DNA from: Oegoconia quadripuncta
Taxonomy: Eukaryota > Arthropoda > Insecta > Lepidoptera > Autostichidae
Direction: 5' to 3'
Assembly: GCA_949316235.1 (NCBI GenBank)
Contig: OX438759.1
Location: forward strand, 20,088,618-20,152,617
DNA length: 64,000 nt
Shown piece after piece: positions 21,244 through 34,362 of the stretch. Numbering within the stretch: position 1 is the stretch's first letter; every line of letters starts with the position of its first letter. The notes under the pieces were generated by a model that had not been told where the DNA came from, made no database searches, and was given only the letters and a program-made list of their open reading frames with translations. The position numbers and the translations under genes were made by a program.

Positions 21244-22432
21244 AGTCTTCAAAAGTTTCAGTGGAATTAACATTCCATGTGTTCCACACAAATGGAATGT
21301 CTCCGAAGCTTGATTCTGGAAGAGTTACCTACCTAGCAGTGACGTGCACAGGGTTTTGTCACAGGATAGGCAAAATAATAAAAATAGCTAAACTACAAGG
21401 CAATAACTTACTCTTATAGCAATAACTTACTCTTATAGCTGTTTAGAATATTTCTGTTCACATCAGTATGAATCAGCTGTCTTGACAATGCATTTCGAGG
21501 AAAACTTATTTGCTAGGGTAGGTACCTTTCTGTCTGTATGGAGGGCACGCTATACTGCTACCTAGGTAGACTGGTATTCATGTCGTGTCCTTGTCGACTA
21601 ACTACAGTCTGGTCCATTCGCATTTATTTCTCAATTATATGCGCCACGATGAGATTAACTTCAATTGGTACAAGGAACGCTATTTTTTAGGATGCCTCAC
21701 TTCACTGGAATCCCAGCCCGGATGGACATTCTGTATGCCACAGTAGGCTTAAGTTTAATCCATGCATCGTTCAGTTATATGTCATCATTTCAGTCTCCTT
21801 TTACTCCACTACTCGAAATAAGCCTTTCATTAGAAACGGTCCCACCACGATGCCGGCTACCTACGTCTATCTATCTATCTCATTCCAGGTGAGAACTCAA
21901 CTTTGTTTTATAATACCTAACGTAATATATGGTACTATTTGTTAATGGTGTGTAACGTAGAGCGTTGCTCCACCCTGCTCCCAATCCAACTTCCTGCGCT
22001 GCGCCCGCGCCGGCCGCCGCCGCCGCGCGACGAGCATCCGACGGATTGTGATCGATCACACGCACCTAACACGCGGGACATGTCAAATCTTCTACAGATA
22101 GATGAATCTGCCATAAAACAGCTTCTTGGGTTAGAATATATTTGCTACACCGGTAATACAAAACACGCATGTATATAAAAATTTCAAAGGCTACGAGCAC
22201 AGACAAACCTTTGGTCTGTGTCTACGAGCGTTGACAGTTCCAGCTGTCAAATACTCGTATAAGTACTAGTACAGCCCTTTATAACCGCTTATAACACTAT
22301 CCTATTTGTGAAAAATCTAATTAGGAACATTCTAATTAGGAATTCGGAAGCCAGGAAGCGCTTATACCATTCTAAATGCAGAGACTAAATCGGTATACAT
22401 TGCTGATCAGAACCAAGTGTCAAGAACTATTC
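21244..22432. other. Non-coding stretch
   Basis: A GCCGCCGCCGCGC-rich patch lies at about 22000-22035. No gene is supported. The frames of 60-79 codons show no motif. Confidence 0.4.
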
Positions 22433-22563
22433 ACTTTATCGGGATAAAAAACATCCTATGTCTTAATCCAGGATATATTCTACCTATGTACCAAATTTCA
22501 TCCAAATCCCCTCATCAACTAAACAAATCAACAAATAAACAAACAAACATCCAAACATTCGCA
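22433..22563 (-). mobile_element. Helitron-like (Lep1-type) element, inverted, partial
   Basis: The plus strand reads TTTATCGGGATAAAAAACAT, CAAATTTCATCCAAATCC and then CATTCGCATTTATAGTATTAG. This is the 5' two thirds of the family in reverse. It lies next to a second partial copy. Confidence 0.6.
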
Positions 22564-22591
22564 TTTATAGTATTAGTTAGATAGTTAGATT

Positions 22592-22712
22592 TATTTATCC
22601 CGCGGGAACTACTCACTTTATCGGGATAAAAAACATCCTATGTCTTAATCCAGGATATATTCTACCTATGTTCCAAATTTCATCGATTGATCAACAAACA
22701 AACAAACATCCA
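22592..22712 (-). mobile_element. Helitron-like (Lep1-type) element, second partial copy
   Basis: TTATCCCGCGGGAACTACTC starts it, followed by TCGGGATAAAAAACATCC and CTATGTTCCAAATTTCATCG. It nearly duplicates 22433-22530, so the pair looks like a local tandem duplication of one element rather than two insertions. Confidence 0.6.
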
Positions 22713-25700
22713 GATTGGCTACCTATGCCAATACCTTCTATTTTACTTACCTAATAAGCCCTATAGGGTTTTAATCCTTAAAGATCAGTTGGATAATGTA
22801 TAACTTTTCAGACTGTTTTTAGTTTCGTTTTATGAATATTTATTATAACATTTATCTCTGCATTTATGTGTTGGTAGCGGCTATTTGATGTGTTTTAAAA
22901 ACTCGTTGAGTGCAGGTCACCGGCCCACCTGATGGAAAGTAGTTACCGCCGAGTGGACATTTATTTCCAGCTCCATTGTAATTATAGCGTCACATAAAAC
23001 TTAACACCCGCTTTGCACTAAACGCTACATTTCCTCGTCATAAATTACAAAGTAATCTGGCTGAATGTTCATAACGTAGTTAACGTTAAGTATAACATTA
23101 GGCAGCTCTACATTTAGTAGCTCTATGTTTGTAAGCTAAGTAACGAGAACATGTACGCTCTGGATAAATAAAGTGTCGGCTTTGTGTCGCTATCTCACAT
23201 CACATGGGAACGGATGTGGCTCTTATCGCGTCGGCATAAGGTCCTCCAACCGCAGCATTGATGTCGCGTCACACTACACGCTCCGCGGCACTAACCCGAC
23301 TCTATGCCTGAAGACCCTACCTATAGTATAGTTAACGTTTTCTTCCGAAAATGGATCAAGGATCTTCTCCGTTGTCCGTAACTTGATCTTGCTCGGAATA
23401 ATAGTAAATAACAGAAGGATATTCCTTTTGAAATCGTAAAACTTTTTATAAGATTATCGTATACAGCAGGCATAATGGGGCGGTCGACACGAACGGGTAG
23501 GAGACGGTCCGACAGGAATTAGTTGATATGAATGTAGTTGTTTGGAACGAGGGGAATTCGCTTTATTTGCTCTCCGAGGTTATTGCATTTATCCGGGGGT
23601 TCGGCAAATAGCATTAGTCTATTAAATTGTTAATAAAAATACAATGCAATAGAATCACATGTCGTTTGTTAATGAAAAAAATATATTCATATTTATTTAG
23701 TCGGAAAATCAACAACATTTATAACAAAATTGAAGCCAGCATTGGAAGGAGTTGGTTGGCATTTGTCTCCCCCCCGTCTGTTAGTCTCACAGAGGGTTAA
23801 TTACGCAAGTTAATGTGAAACAATGTTAGTAGGTAGGTAGTAACAGCAGTCCCGGAGAGGCGTGAGTTTACGGACAGTAATCGGTTCACAAAAACGGTTA
23901 ACATGCGGCCGGGAGAGGAACGAGCGGCGGGCGCCACCCACGACGGGTATGCTAAGCTAATGCTTATTTTGACGATCCTTCACAAACATCTAGATAAAGA
24001 CACTTCGGTGCATTCCGCATAAACATTTCAAATTAAATTTATTTTATTTCGTAAATTATAAAAATAACATCTAAAATGGTTAATATGATATACAATTACC
24101 GCTCATTCACAAGTCTGACTCCCGCCCCCGAGGGGATGGAGCTACAAACCCATGGCTTGCTCTTTTAAATAAGTATAAGTGATATAATTTGTGATTTAAC
24201 AAAACAACGAAAAAAAAATTTACTGAATTATACCGAGCCATTCATGTCCATGCTTGTTTATTGTCTTATGAGTCAGAAATGTTATACAGATTTCAGCACA
24301 GTTTCCGTTTTATGGTAGTTTTTATTTTAAAGGCAGTCTATTGTAACCTCATTATAAAAGCGTATACATTGTCCCTTAAATGGCTTAGTAACTTTATGTG
24401 AAAAATAATTGCTTTCCTAAATAATTTCAGATTATTTCTTACTTACATTAAGTTGCCGTAAATTGTTGCAATGTTAATACTTTTCTAATTAATATCCTTG
24501 AACATATTCTTAAGTCAGAGAAAATATAGTTTCGGGATTATGTTCATAATGAATAAATTTTGGTTAATATTACCAGTAGGCTTGTAGCAGATAAGTTATC
24601 GCACATTTCAGTCACAACTTTTACTTTATCGCCATTATGTCAATTACGTACTCTGTTTAATTTACCAACGAAAGGCAACATGAAATTGGTGAACGTAAAC
24701 ACGATCATGTTTAAACTTTCAGAAATGCGATAAGCGCAAAGAGAGCTGTTCGTCAGTACGAAGGTAAACAGTAAACAGATCCGTAATGGGTTTCGCATAG
24801 TTATGAGAAACAGCGATCATGTTTCCTAACAAGATTAATCTAGACTTCTAGTTAGTACTTTGTAGTAGTGTGTGCGCGTCTTAGCCGCTTTTAGTATGTA
24901 GGTGTAGCGGGAAGTGTCTAGCTATCTGTGCGGCCGGGCCTGGTTCCGAGGCGGACACCGAACCGACATAATCAGGTCGCGTGTTTTGCTCCTCCCCCCT
25001 TTCCTGACCACCGGGGTGGTCTGTCGCGCTCGGGTAAACACTCGACATGTGCTGCCTCGTAAGGCATGCGGGCCCCGGCCCTCCACCGCAGCTTCCTCGA
25101 AACTCAACCGCGCACTGCATCGCGCCACACACTCCGCACTCCGGTGGTCGATGAGAGCAAATAAACATTCGTCATCGTCGCTCCCTCCAAATTCTGTTCT
25201 ATTACTTTTATAAACGAACAGTTTTATTTCTCAGAGGATTAGTTCGTTTCGCAAGTCGTTCCCGGTGAAAGATTAAATGGCGCAGTGGCGGCGGCGGAGG
25301 AGTGAACCAAGTCGTAAAGCGGGTCGAATTGTTTGAGAGCAGAGCTGTAGTTGCCTGTTGCCAGCGACAACAAAACAAATATCCCTGTGTAAACAGGCAT
25401 TGTTCACCGGCAGTAAAACCAGCCGGTCCTCCTCACCCCTCGCCTCCCCCGGCACAGAACCGCCGTAATTACGAACACTGCCGACTCACGACCAACTTTT
25501 TTAAATAAAAACTTACTAGGTATAGATAATATGCTCTTATAGTAATGGAAGCCACTCCATCAAAACGCGAACTCAGCCGCTTGAGCGTGCATGCATTACC
25601 GACCGAACGGAGCCAAGTTTTTACTACACATATCTACATGATGTATATAGCTGAACCACAACTCTTCACTACGGACGGGAAGTCGGACGGAACTGCAGCT

Positions 25701-26249
25701 AGAAGCAATAAAGTAGCAATATCGTCGGAGAGACTATTCCCATACACTCCGCTGCAATATCTGCGTCTGAAATAGCCGCCTTGACCCACTTGGTCGCGCG
25801 AGCCGCCCTCGAGCCGCGCGCCCGCACTGCTAACGGGCCATGGGATTGGCTCTCGACCACGCAGAAAATTAATAACGCAAGAAATATGAAGTACGTAATT
25901 TGATTGTTCGATTTTAATTGAAATTTTATGTATTACGCATATTATCTGCAACTCCGATATTGCAGCTGGGCTTGATTGAGTATGATTGTGGTGACGTCAG
26001 TTGGCACCAATAGTGGGTTTGCAATATGAGAAAGAGCATGATAAGAGATAGTTTGCAAGTTAAGTGACAGCAAGGATTGGTTCGTACTGTTCCAACTGCC
26101 ATTATATTGATATCCCTTGATGGCTGGTTAAGTTAGGTTAGTAGCGGAGGATTCGCCGACAATTTGTAGATGTCGTACTAGATACTAAGGCTTTGCGAAT
26201 TCACTTTTGGTTGAACTTAGGAAACTAAATCCAATTTTTCATTTAAAAA
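22713..26249. other. Long non-coding stretch
   Basis: GGTCACCGGCCCACCTGATGG near 22915 is a recurrent lepidopteran retroelement string. A GC-rich segment at about 24910-25240 has open frames of 68-99 codons on both strands without motifs. Another GC patch lies near 25400-25460. No splice-consistent exon, RNA gene or element boundary could be supported. This could be intergenic or a large intron. Confidence 0.4.
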
Positions 26250-26706
26250 AAGTTTCATCACCACTGAACCGATTTGGCTGAAATTAGACAGATAGAATAT
26301 TACATGGAAAAAGACATGGAAGTTTTTATCTCAGTAAAAGGTTTCCTATACGATAAAGTAACCGCCTCCGTGGCTCAATGTAAACAACACTGAGTTTACG
26401 ATGTTTAAGTACTCGGTTTGGTTGGTGGTAGGGCATATTAAAATGTCCGCCTGGCTAGCTACCACCATCTTATCTAAATCTGCCGCCAAGCAGCAATGTT
26501 AATAGCATTGTTGTGTTCCGGTTGTCAGAGATAAGATAGCCAGTCCCCCAAATGTGTTGGGGTTTCCGGGTTAGTACGCTTCCACCTTCGACCTCATCTT
26601 CACTTAACATCAGGTGTGATTGAGGTCAAGTACGAACCCGTCGTGCATAAAAAAAAAAAAAAAAAAAAAAGTAAGTCTTCGTGAACAAGATCGCGGGCGG
26701 AAAGCT
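26250..26706 (+). mobile_element. Helitron-like element interrupted by a SINE
   Basis: The left part up to 26360 holds ACTGAACCGATTTGGCTGAA and AGACAGATAGAATATTAC. The right part at 26671-26706 holds TCTTCGTGAACAAGATCGCG and GGCGGAAAGCT. Together they have the family order with a SINE between. AAAGTA occurs on both sides of the insert (26355-26360 and just after its A-tail), as a target duplication would. Confidence 0.55.
26361..26670 (+). mobile_element. SINE family A, copy lacking the B box
   Basis: The head ACCGCCTCCGTGGCTCAATG runs to GAGTTTACGA and then jumps straight to TGTTTAAGTACTCGG. About 36 nt holding the B box, present in the copies at 4823 and 19266, are missing. The body is otherwise complete and ends in an uninterrupted run of about 22 A. 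Confidence 0.75.
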
Positions 26707-27572
26707 GTTACTATAAAGATAAGCCCCTGTTGATTTTAGAGTAAATCGAAATTTGGTGCACTTGTTAATGGGTAATGGGAACACACCCCGTGTCTGTTGC
26801 GGAGCGGACACAACTCTCTATATTGCTTGACTCTGTGGAATAATTTCATCTTAACTGACGTGGATCCGGCTCGCGCGGTCGGACAGGCTGCCGCCGGGCC
26901 GACGACACGACTGGACAATTTTATGGGGTTTTTATGCGTTTCTGACGAGAACATGATGCGACATTATAACTAGAATTAGGATAATTTATATAGGCTTTGC
27001 TAGAATTCCAGATTATCTCTTTACTAAATGTATAACTCATATTTCTTGGTTTGTTTGGACGACGATTCGATGATTTTTTTTTACACAGGTATAATATGTC
27101 CTAGAAACTACTTTATTCCTGATAAAGTGAGCAGGACCCGCGAGAAAACAAATCACACATGTAAACGAAATCCAGCTACTTGCGTGCCGAGCCGCAGGGT
27201 ATACTAATTCAAGATAAACACGAATTGAAATATGCTTCTTTCGAGCACTTCAACATCACGAGTATTTTGATGGCATTTAATTTGCGTGGCGGCAATTTTG
27301 AGTGAGTTTGATTGGAAGCTTGAATGGATGTGCCGTGACAATATGATGGGAGATTGGAATCGTGCAGGAATTGGCAGGGTCCGACCGTCGCGTGTACGTG
27401 CGGGTAATGGTCGCCGTCGGAGTGCTGCGGTCGGACGAGCCCCGCGGCCGGCACACGAGGGGTTTAGTCGTTTCACGTTAAATACGTACCACAAAGTTTT
27501 TTGCAAACGCTTTTTTTCACTTATATTGTTACAAAAAAGTATGGCATTAAAGCAAGCCTCTATCGAAAACAC
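26707..27572. other. Non-coding stretch
   Basis: Near 27120-27200, GATAAAGTGAGCAGGACCCG looks like another decayed Helitron-like fragment. Frames at 27204-27579 on both strands overlap each other and have no motif. Confidence 0.4.
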
Positions 27573-27770
27573 GCGATAATCTAATAATATAAATGCGAAA
27601 GTTTGGATGTTTGTTTATTTATTTGTTTGTTGCTCAATCACGGCGAAACGGGTGAACGGATTAGGATGAAATTTTTGTACATAGGTAGAACATACCCTGG
27701 ATTAGAACATAGGGTATTTTTCATCCCGATAAAGTGAGTAGTTCCCTCGGAATAAACAAATTAAATATAT
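27573..27770 (+). mobile_element. Helitron-like (Lep1-type) element, 3' truncated
   Basis: It starts CTAATAATATAAATGCGAAA and carries AATCACGGCGAAACGGGTGA and GATAAAGTGAGTAGTTCCC, but ends in an AT-rich stretch before the usual CGCGGGCGGAAAGCTAG terminus. Confidence 0.6.
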
Positions 27771-28029
27771 TCATACATATATAATGTCACGTCTGTTTCC
27801 CGTAGGGGTAGGCGAGGGGTAGGCAGAGACCACAGACTTCCACTTCCATTAAACATGTCTGCGGTAAAGTTATTCCTATTCGGTAAAAAAGTAGAAAACT
27901 AATTTCACCCTGTTTTGAACTTTGTTTTGGTGAGCACATTTCATTTGTTTTATGTACACGGGTGTTCACTTCAATCGCACCTGATATAAAATGAAGGAAT
28001 TCGGACCTCCAACGCTCCAACCTATCTAT

Positions 28030-28182
28030 GGCTCTGTGTATCTTATCTTAAACAGGCAGAATATAACATTACTGTTTAGTAACAAGCTTAGATAAGATAG
28101 TGATATCGAGTACTAAACACACATGTACTCCGCCGGGAATCGAACACGCGACTTCCGCTTCGGAAAATGTTGAGCCAGCGGA
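28030..28182 (-). mobile_element. tRNA-like SINE fragment
   Basis: On the minus strand CCGCTGGCTCAACATTTTCC followed by GAAGTCGCGTGTTCGATTCC resembles an A box and B box. The body GAGTACATGTGTGTTTAGTA is a distant relative of family A. Confidence 0.5.
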
Positions 28183-28194
28183 TACTGTTAAGAA

Positions 28195-28385
28195 CTAAAA
28201 GAAAAAATCTTTATTGTACTCGCAATAAAAATATACACTGAGAAACAATTTAAAGAGATGCACAAAGGCGGTCTTGTCGCTTGTAGCGACCTTTTCCAGA
28301 CAACCATGACAAAGGAGTTTGAAACATACACTACTGCTGCGTAGTGTAGAGCAAAACTGCAAACGAAAAATACAATACATCATTA
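28195..28385 (-). repeat. Non-LTR retrotransposon 3' tail
   Basis: The plus strand begins AAATCTTTATTGTACTCGCA and continues with AAAGGCGGTCTTGTCGCTTG and CGACCTTTTCCAGACAACC. This GGCGG-TCGC-CAGACAACC order is a recurrent lepidopteran retroelement tail, with AATAAA on the minus strand. No coding sequence is attached. Confidence 0.45.
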
Positions 28386-28714
28386 TAATGTCAATACCAT
28401 TATACTAAATATGAATAATAAATATACCTAACATTATAACAATAGTTATATATAATCATAGTCATACATACAGAATAATAAATGAGAATAATGAGAGCAT
28501 AAATAATATATTACATATATAGCTTATCTAGACATTGTACATACATAAATGAATACCTACCTACATATTAATGTTGTAACATCAGTAATGCTTTCTTAAT
28601 TAAATGATAAGTGTTAAATGTTTTTGTGCGAAATATTGACTTTTCTTTCAAGCAAATTCAAAAGGTGGACAGACGAACTAATAAAGCCCCAACCGGTCAC
28701 TCTGAAATTATATG
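28386..28714. other. AT-rich non-coding stretch
   Basis: Low-complexity ATA-rich sequence; nothing recognised. Confidence 0.4.
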
Positions 28715-28815
28715 TAGTAGTAGCTTGGAAATACTGACTGACAGATTTCCAGCAGACTTAAATTGACATTCAACAAATGATATCATGTATCTTATGTTGA
28801 AATAAATGCTTGGAG
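28715..28815 (+). repeat. Retroelement tail repeat, family E, copy 3
   Basis: GTAGTAGCTTGGAAATACTG, TTAAATTGACATTCAACAAA and GTTGAAATAAATGCTTGGAG match the order at 1868-2043. Confidence 0.5.
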
Positions 28816-28935
28816 TTTGGAGGCCTATGTTCTGCAGTCGTCGTCCTGTGACCGACATGATAATGATGATGACATTCAAAATGATGAGACCAAGGCAGCA
28901 CGGCTATATTTGTACAACTATATTTGTATTTGTTT

Positions 28936-29266
28936 GTTTTTTTATGCACAACGGGTTGGTATTTGACCTCAATCACACCTGATGTTAAGTGAAGATGAGG
29001 TCGAAGGTGGAAGCGTACTGACCCGGAAACCCTAACACATTTGGGGGACTGGCTCTCTTATCTCTGACAACCGGAACACAACAATGCTATTAGCATTGTT
29101 GCTTGGCGGCAGATTTAGATAAGATGGTGGTAGCTAGCCAGGCGGACATTTAAAATGCCCTACCACCAACCAAACCGAGTGCTTAAACATGTACCCTGCT
29201 GGGGATCGAACCCGCGACCTCCGAATCGTAAACCCAACGTTCTTTACATTGAGCCACGGAGGTGGT
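28936..29266 (-). mobile_element. tRNA-headed SINE, family A, full-length inverted copy
   Basis: On the minus strand it opens ACCACCTCCGTGGCTCAATG with B box GGTCGCGGGTTCGATCCCC. The complete body ends at CGTTGTGCATAAAAAAAC. It is the best-preserved inverted copy in the window. Confidence 0.8.
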
Positions 29267-30039
29267 TAAAAATAATATAGTATAAGAATAAGAAAATACT
29301 ACAAAATAATATTATACTCGTTATAATTTTATTCAAACATTGTTGAGATTGCATAATGTTTGTCAGTTATCCTCGTCACAGCCGGGGTCTCGCTTAGCGG
29401 CGACGATGAATGATGACCACGTCTCCCAGACCTTGGGAACAAAACAGCAACATTAGCTGCAAGTTTTCTAAATATGAAATATAACCGCAACACCACGACC
29501 GAATGGACGGCCGACGACACAATGGCGATGGTGAATCTCGCGTGGAGCGGAACCCTCATGTGACGACACTACTCCATAAATTATCGAAAATACATGCATT
29601 ATGTAAAGTTTCTTTTATGACGGAATAAGAAATTGCATTAGCGAGTACAATGCGCGGCGCGGTGGGGTGCGGGTTTGGTGCCCGGTGCTGTGTCCCATTG
29701 TTAGGTGCATGCATACACTAAGCTCAACACAATGAGTGCGCAAGGTGATGCTGGTCGCTCAGAGTCGCGACTACATACTCATGTACGTACCTAACACCAA
29801 TCATTAATGTTATGTATGTGATTGGTTCTATTAACGGAACTTTCCAAATCTGGTTTTCCCTGATTATGTCAGGTAGAGACGAGGCTAGGTGGGTCTTGAT
29901 GTAAAGTAGAGCATTCAACCGGAAAAACTATTGCCTCACATTTATAACCTCAGATTGAGGTACATAAAGAGTTTGGTAAAGATTTAGACGCACCTCGTCT
30001 TGTTGCAAATGTTGCAGTATGAAATATGTACCATGGTAG
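29267..30039. other. Non-coding stretch
   Basis: No supported gene or element. Short frames of 64-76 codons lack motifs. Confidence 0.4.
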
Positions 30040-30545
30040 TCGTGTTAGATGTGTCTCGATGAGCCGTTGCGTCTGTGTGGGTGGAGAGAGGGATATCGGT
30101 GTGTCGGAAACTTGGGAGTGTCGGTGTGTAGGGGTGAGTATATTGGTGTGTCGATGTGTGTATGCATCAGTGTGTGGCTCAGTGTGTTGAAGTGTCTGTG
30201 TGTCTTTGTATCGGTGTGTCGACGTGGCTGTGTGCGTATCAATGTGTCGATGTATCGGTATCTCGATGTGACCGTGTTGTGTTTCAATGTGTCGTTATGC
30301 CTGAGTGCGTATCTATCTGTCGATGTGTGTTTAGGTGTATCAATGTATCGGTCGACTATATATATCGGTATCATATCAATGAGTCGATGTATATCGACAC
30401 ACCAGTGTCGATGTGTCAGTGTGTGTGTATATCAATGAGTCGATATATCGGTGTGTGGATGTGTATATGTGTGTATGTATCAATGTGTCTCCGTGTCGTT
30501 GTCGTATTGTCTATTTCGAAACGTCTAGGTGTCGGTGTGCTGGAA
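30040..30545. repeat. Cryptic simple sequence, GTGTCGATGTGT-like
   Basis: About 500 bp consist of imperfect runs of GTGTCGATGTATCGGTGTGT-type units without a fixed period. Because TAA and TGA are rare in such sequence, several frames stay open (up to 175 codons). Their products are repetitive VSVCRC/MCVC strings, so I treat them as by-products of the repeat. Confidence 0.85.
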
Positions 30546-33500
30546 CTATACACTCTGCTCCACTATCTTTCACCAACAACAACATTCCGGTCACGTATTA
30601 TCATAAAAATATCCGTTGACGTCTCCGAACCTCGGCGAGTAGTTATTATAGTTATTTATTCCAGTTTCACCCCAATTGCATAATTCATCAAAAACTTCCA
30701 CTCGCTCGCCACATGTAAACAACATGCCGGTTTAAAAATATCGCCATATTGCTTATTTATTTGTTTTCCATTCAATGTAGATTGCTTTTAAATGTTCTGA
30801 TTTATAGGTAAACAAGTTTTCTTAATTTGGATCAAATCAAATAACTTCGAATAGTTTTTGAAAATGTCAAGAAATTCCGAGACAAAGAAGTATTCCATGC
30901 CGTGTCGCCCTCGCGCCAGTGCCCGCGCCCGCGCCCGCCACCGCCCAAGCTTTGCGCTTTAATTAAAACGCGAATGAAGAATCGTTTCCACTTATAGTTT
31001 CGAATAGTCTCTATTGTGCTTAGCCCTGCCTTCGAGGCCACCCCACGGGAAACTACCCGCGTACGCCCGCACTGATTTTGTATACATCGACGCGCTGAAA
31101 CGTCGTCAGCCTGTTTGCTATCAAGGAGCAGCCACTGTATGATGCGGTGATGGCGAGGGTGGTAGTCGAGGGGCGGACGGTGGTGGGTGTTTGTACGTGT
31201 TCAAGAGTTCTCTGGCGCGAGTGCCCCGGGGCGTGGGGCGCGGGACAGGAAGGTGGCTGCGGCGGCTGCAATTTACTGCCTCCTCTCAACCGGACTAGTT
31301 TTTAAATCATACCACCGCCATGTGACAGCTCTTAGCCATTGGACACAGATAATAGATTCCCCAAGGTGACCTACAATACAGACAACAGTAATTTAAGCCG
31401 GCATGCGTGAAGGCTTACGTTACAGGCTTCGTTACAGCTCTGTCCTTGTCCTACTCCTAGAGTATAACGAGGACGTGCTGTGTACATAAAATCCGGAGCT
31501 ATCGCAGCATCTGCGCTCGGGCAGAAAGGTTAATCTGTCGTTGTGTTCCGAAAAGCAATCCGTATCGCTCTGTGTAAGTGTAGGCTTGGCTCTGTAAATG
31601 GAGGCGGGTCGTGAGTCGTGCGCCACTGAGATTGCTATAATATAGTAACTCGACGTGATAGTGTATGAACTGAACACTTCGATCAACCCTTTGATAGGTA
31701 ATCTCTGTAGAACTACTCACATAAAACTTGAACAAGTAAACACATTTTATTAGCGACGAGACTCGCGCCGACTTATCTCTTCCCGAAGTAAGTACCTAGT
31801 GAACTATGCTCTTGTGAAATCCGAATAGACGTGAGACACCACATTATTGAGTTCTAAGGAATACGGTATTATTGGAACTGATCTGTGTTCACAACCTACG
31901 CTAAGACGGGAACTTTTCACTTTAGCGCCGTTCCGAACCTCAGAGTATTATATATATAACTTTTTAACCATCAAAATCGAAAGGTTGCAAAGCACTCTGA
32001 TGTTGGGAATGCCGAAATTGTCAGGATTGTTAGGTTTTTAATTAAATGTGTAAGGAATAATTACTTTTTTCCTCGTTTTGCGAAACGACGGAATTTCCAA
32101 TAAGACTGTTTAAAGCCAAATCCAAGACGACATTGATGTGTGTCTTTTAAATATCAAAATTTGAGGTTATAAAAACACCTTAGTTGCGGGTTTCGTAACT
32201 TTGAGTTGGAGAACAACTCATCAACCACACTCACGAGGTTTTCAATGGCATTGTAACTTCGTCAAGAAAAAATTGTCTGACATAAATAAAATGGTGGCGA
32301 ACAATCGCTGAACTTATTAAATAAAAATAATTATTTTTCTTTGCAGTGAAATGTAGCGCCGCATGCATCAATGGAAAGGATGCGGGCCGCACGCACATGG
32401 CACAGCTAATGATTGCAATACCTATATTAGTCGTCGAGTAACATTGTATAGCGTCACGACGCTCTGCGGTCAATTGCATGACAGGGTTAAAGACCAGATG
32501 AGGCTTCAATGAATAAAATCGTGTATATACAAGATTACATGTAGGCAGCTATGTAATTGTGCGTCAAGTATGGAAATAGGGCTTGATATACAACGTCACG
32601 AATAATAAACACTCGTCGAGCGACAAGCGAGTGTCTTGACGTGTGTATACTAGGCTCGCATAGCATAACTCGTAGGTGGCCGGGATGCGGTCCGGAAAAC
32701 CCGCGAAGTGCGGTGCGGGTGGAGGTATTAATTAGAATGAACGTAAATAAACGCGTACGATATGAATTAATTAATATTTCCAATTAATATCGCAGCGCTT
32801 GTTGCCTCAGGAAAGGTGAGTGCGAATCACATCGGTAAAAGCTGTGGTGTGTTTTGTATCAATTACATTACGTGTCGGACAACTGGAGCCCCGTGCGAAT
32901 GTAACCTGCGTCCATAAATTCTCTGTACATTATACCACCTTTGGTGACCGTGTATCGCCCAACCAATATACGGGTAGCGTGTTGGTTGAATAACTCAAAT
33001 ATTTCCACAAATGGTAAAATATTCATGAAATTTTCCATCCAGGTCACATATGGTTGAACATTTCTTACAGTTTCTGTGTGAGTTGCCGTCTTTGTATTTT
33101 CATGCGACGGGGCGTCAGAAACTTTATATTGATTTTGCCGAAGTAAAAGGACTTTGTTGACATGACGACATAAATAGCGGGAGACAAGTTTAACGTTTTT
33201 GTGGGCTAAGCTCTACCGGGAAATGTTTTCAATCCTCGAACCGGACGTATTGTATGGAATTTACTAAAGATCACTATAGTGACTGTCTCAGTCGAAGGGC
33301 TTCTTACTTAAAAGGCTCAACATTCCGATCTAACTATAGGTACAAGTCTCAATAGATAAGTAAAAACTCAACACTTATTGTCATAATGAAGTCATGTTCT
33401 ACGAACGGCATACACGGACGGTGGAGCTTACACACCGGCGGCGATTATAGAGGGGGGGGGGGGGGGGGGAGAGCTCGGGGGCGGCCGCGTGCTTTACATT

Positions 33501-34360
33501 TTAATTGCATTGTTAGTTGTAACGAGCGGGATATCTCGGCCGAGAGGATCCAAGCGATAACCTAACACGATTAGTTCCGTCCCCCCCCTCACACCTCCCA
33601 CAACCCCCCTAGCCGCAGCTGCCGGCCGGTCAAAATGTTTATTTTTTACGAATCACGAATATTGCGCTATCCGGCTCTCTATTGTTATCTACGCCTGGTT
33701 TAATTTAGCCGTTTTTGTTCACTCCCGGGACGCGGCCCGAGCTCTGTGCCGCAAAAGAGAAAAATATTTTAGTAGAGATTCGCGCGGAGTTGATTCGAAA
33801 TGTTTATTTTAGCGACGCGATGGAGCAACGAGTCAGAGGCCGAGCCAAAGCTCGAGCTCAGTACATTCCTTGTATTGTGGCGCGAGCCTGAGCGGTTTGA
33901 GCCGGAGCTCACGAACGGTTCCAATTAATACCCATCTACATTTCGAGCGATTTCAAGATTGAAATGAAACTTGAATCTTACAATTTTTCTTTGATATCAT
34001 GCATCCGTATCTCAAATGTTGAGTTCACTATTCAATACCACGGGCCTTACCATCGACAAGTGCGTCGCCGTCGCTTTGAAGTGATGGATTTACATTTTGT
34101 AACGAATGTGGTAGGTGCATTTATCTTTTGTCTAGGTGCCAGTACAAAATCCTACAATGATAGTTACTACACTTGAATTTCTTGCGTTTGAGTATCTATG
34201 TTAAACAGGTAGGAAATTATTTTGAGTTAAGTCAATTTTTGAACTCAACTGGAAAAAAATATTTCCCACATTTACCCCTATGAGAGTGAACTTATGGTAT
34301 GCTTATGGTTAGTAATATCAGTTGCACACCAGGGTGACTATAAAAGTATATGTATACATA
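30546..34360. other. Long non-coding stretch with GC-rich patches
   Basis: Patches rich in GC occur near 30900-30950 and 31200-31270. A run of 18 G lies at 33452-33469 and C-rich blocks near 33580-33610. No gene, RNA or element boundary could be supported. Confidence 0.4.
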
Positions 34361-34362
34361 TA

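Noticed and set aside
24881..25213. Three overlapping frames of 68-99 codons on both strands
   Set aside because: Mutually overlapping frames in GC-rich DNA with no motif. At most one could be real and none is supported.
30049..30683. 129- and 175-codon frames rich in Val, Ser and Cys
   Set aside because: They translate the GT/GA-rich simple sequence, and similar products appear in more than one frame. No domain, signal peptide or flanking exon structure was seen.
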